In this document: in pieces, positions 5,165-5,436 of the stretch
Numbering within the stretch: position 1 is the first letter of the stretch
Layout: each line of letters begins with the position of its first letter
From: Fidelibacterota bacterium
Lineage (GTDB): Bacteria > Fidelibacterota > UBA8477 > JABMPR01
Length of the DNA: 5,436 nucleotides
NCBI GenBank assembly: GCA_030596225.1
Contig: JAUVKO010000155.1
Coordinates: 1-5,436 of the forward strand
Reading direction: 5' to 3'
Position numbers and translations under genes: made by a program
The notes under the pieces: model-generated
Told to the model about the DNA's origin: nothing
The model's database searches: none
Seen by the model: the letters and a program-made list of their open reading frames with translations, nothing else

Positions 5165-5436
5165 TTATTTCAGCATGAGCATTTTCTTGCTGATATTATG
5201 TTCACCGGCAGTCATCCTACAGATATAGACACCACTGGAAATCATATTACCTGTATTATCCAGACCATCCCAAGTGACGGAAAAATACCCGGCATTAAAA
5301 TAGCCTGTCTTCAGTGTCCGAACTTCCTGACCAAGTGCATTGTAAATGGTCAAGGCAACATTACCGGCTTCAGGCACAGCAAAGTTGATGGTAGTCGTCG
5401 GGTTGAAGGGGTTTGGATAGTTCTGACTCAGAGTAT
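5165..5436 (-). CDS. C-terminal fragment of exported protein with T9SS-type sorting / FlgD-like domain
   Basis: The frame is open from the window edge to TAA at 5167-5165, giving 89 residues; the rest of the gene lies beyond the window. The fragment begins TLSQNYPNPFNPTTTINF, has YNALGQEVRTL near residues 31-41 and VTWDGLDNTGN near 53-63, then GVYICRM (69-75), and ends KKMLMLK. This is the beta-sandwich C-terminal domain found on large secreted or surface proteins of FCB bacteria. It is annotated either as type IX secretion type A sorting domain or FlgD Ig-like domain. It directs export across the outer membrane where that system is present. The catalytic or binding part is not in view, so the protein's activity is unknown. 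A GTG at 5377 is internal to the domain and should not be taken as the start. Confidence 0.85.
   Translation of the reverse strand, partial: TLSQNYPNPFNPTTTINFAVPEAGNVALTIYNALGQEVRTLKTGYFNAGYFSVTWDGLDNTGNMISSGVYICRMTAGEHNISKKMLMLK

Noticed and set aside
5375..5377. GTG as start of a small 70-residue protein
   Set aside because: The conserved LSQNYPNPFNPTTTI part of the same domain lies upstream in frame, so this is an internal valine codon of a larger gene.

Overview
The window reads as a carbohydrate-uptake locus from a Gram-negative bacterium of the FCB superphylum. The main clue is the last gene fragment. It ends in a C-terminal sorting/FlgD-like domain of the LSQNYPNPFNPTTTI...KKMLMLK kind, which is typical of Ignavibacteria, Marinimicrobia/Fidelibacterota, Calditrichota, KSB1 and Bacteroidota. 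I cannot name a genus. Base composition is moderate, with AT-rich gaps that hold remnants of dispersed repeats. No rRNA, tRNA, CRISPR array or complete mobile element is visible.

All four genes lie on the minus strand, so transcription runs from high to low coordinates. (1) 5436-5165: the C-terminal 89 residues of a large exported protein with a type IX-secretion-type sorting domain, closed by a strong intrinsic terminator (about 5134-5098). (2) 4767-3559: an enterochelin-esterase-like alpha/beta hydrolase with an N-terminal CBM48/AMPK-beta-like domain. Its frame continues upstream to position 4851 and there encodes a convincing lipoprotein-type signal peptide. That peptide has no ATG, GTG or TTG: an ATC codon sits where the start should be, right behind a Shine-Dalgarno sequence. 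(3) 3360-1054: a 768-residue fusion of a MalE-like sugar-binding protein to a MalF-like permease. (4) 639-1: the first 213 residues of a MalG-like permease, running off the window and not closed inside it.

The fused MalE-MalF and MalG would form the membrane and binding parts of a CUT1 (maltose/maltodextrin-type) ABC importer with the substrate receptor tethered to the channel. No ATPase (MalK-type) gene is seen here; it must be beyond the edge or elsewhere. The surface-type esterase with a starch/glycogen-binding-like domain may act on the same oligosaccharide outside the inner membrane. That link is inferred from neighbourhood only.

The gaps are informative. The 414-base gap between the fusion and malG contains two copies of a dispersed 'gcagagatcgca' repeat. 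One copy belongs to a GC-rich hairpin followed by six T residues on the coding strand, so it may terminate or attenuate transcription between two subunits that must work together. The other copy forms a hairpin just upstream of the malG ribosome binding site. The 198-base gap between the esterase and the fusion holds a roughly 100-base palindromic element resembling the widespread 'TTGCGAGGAACGAAG...GAAGCAATCT' intergenic repeat.
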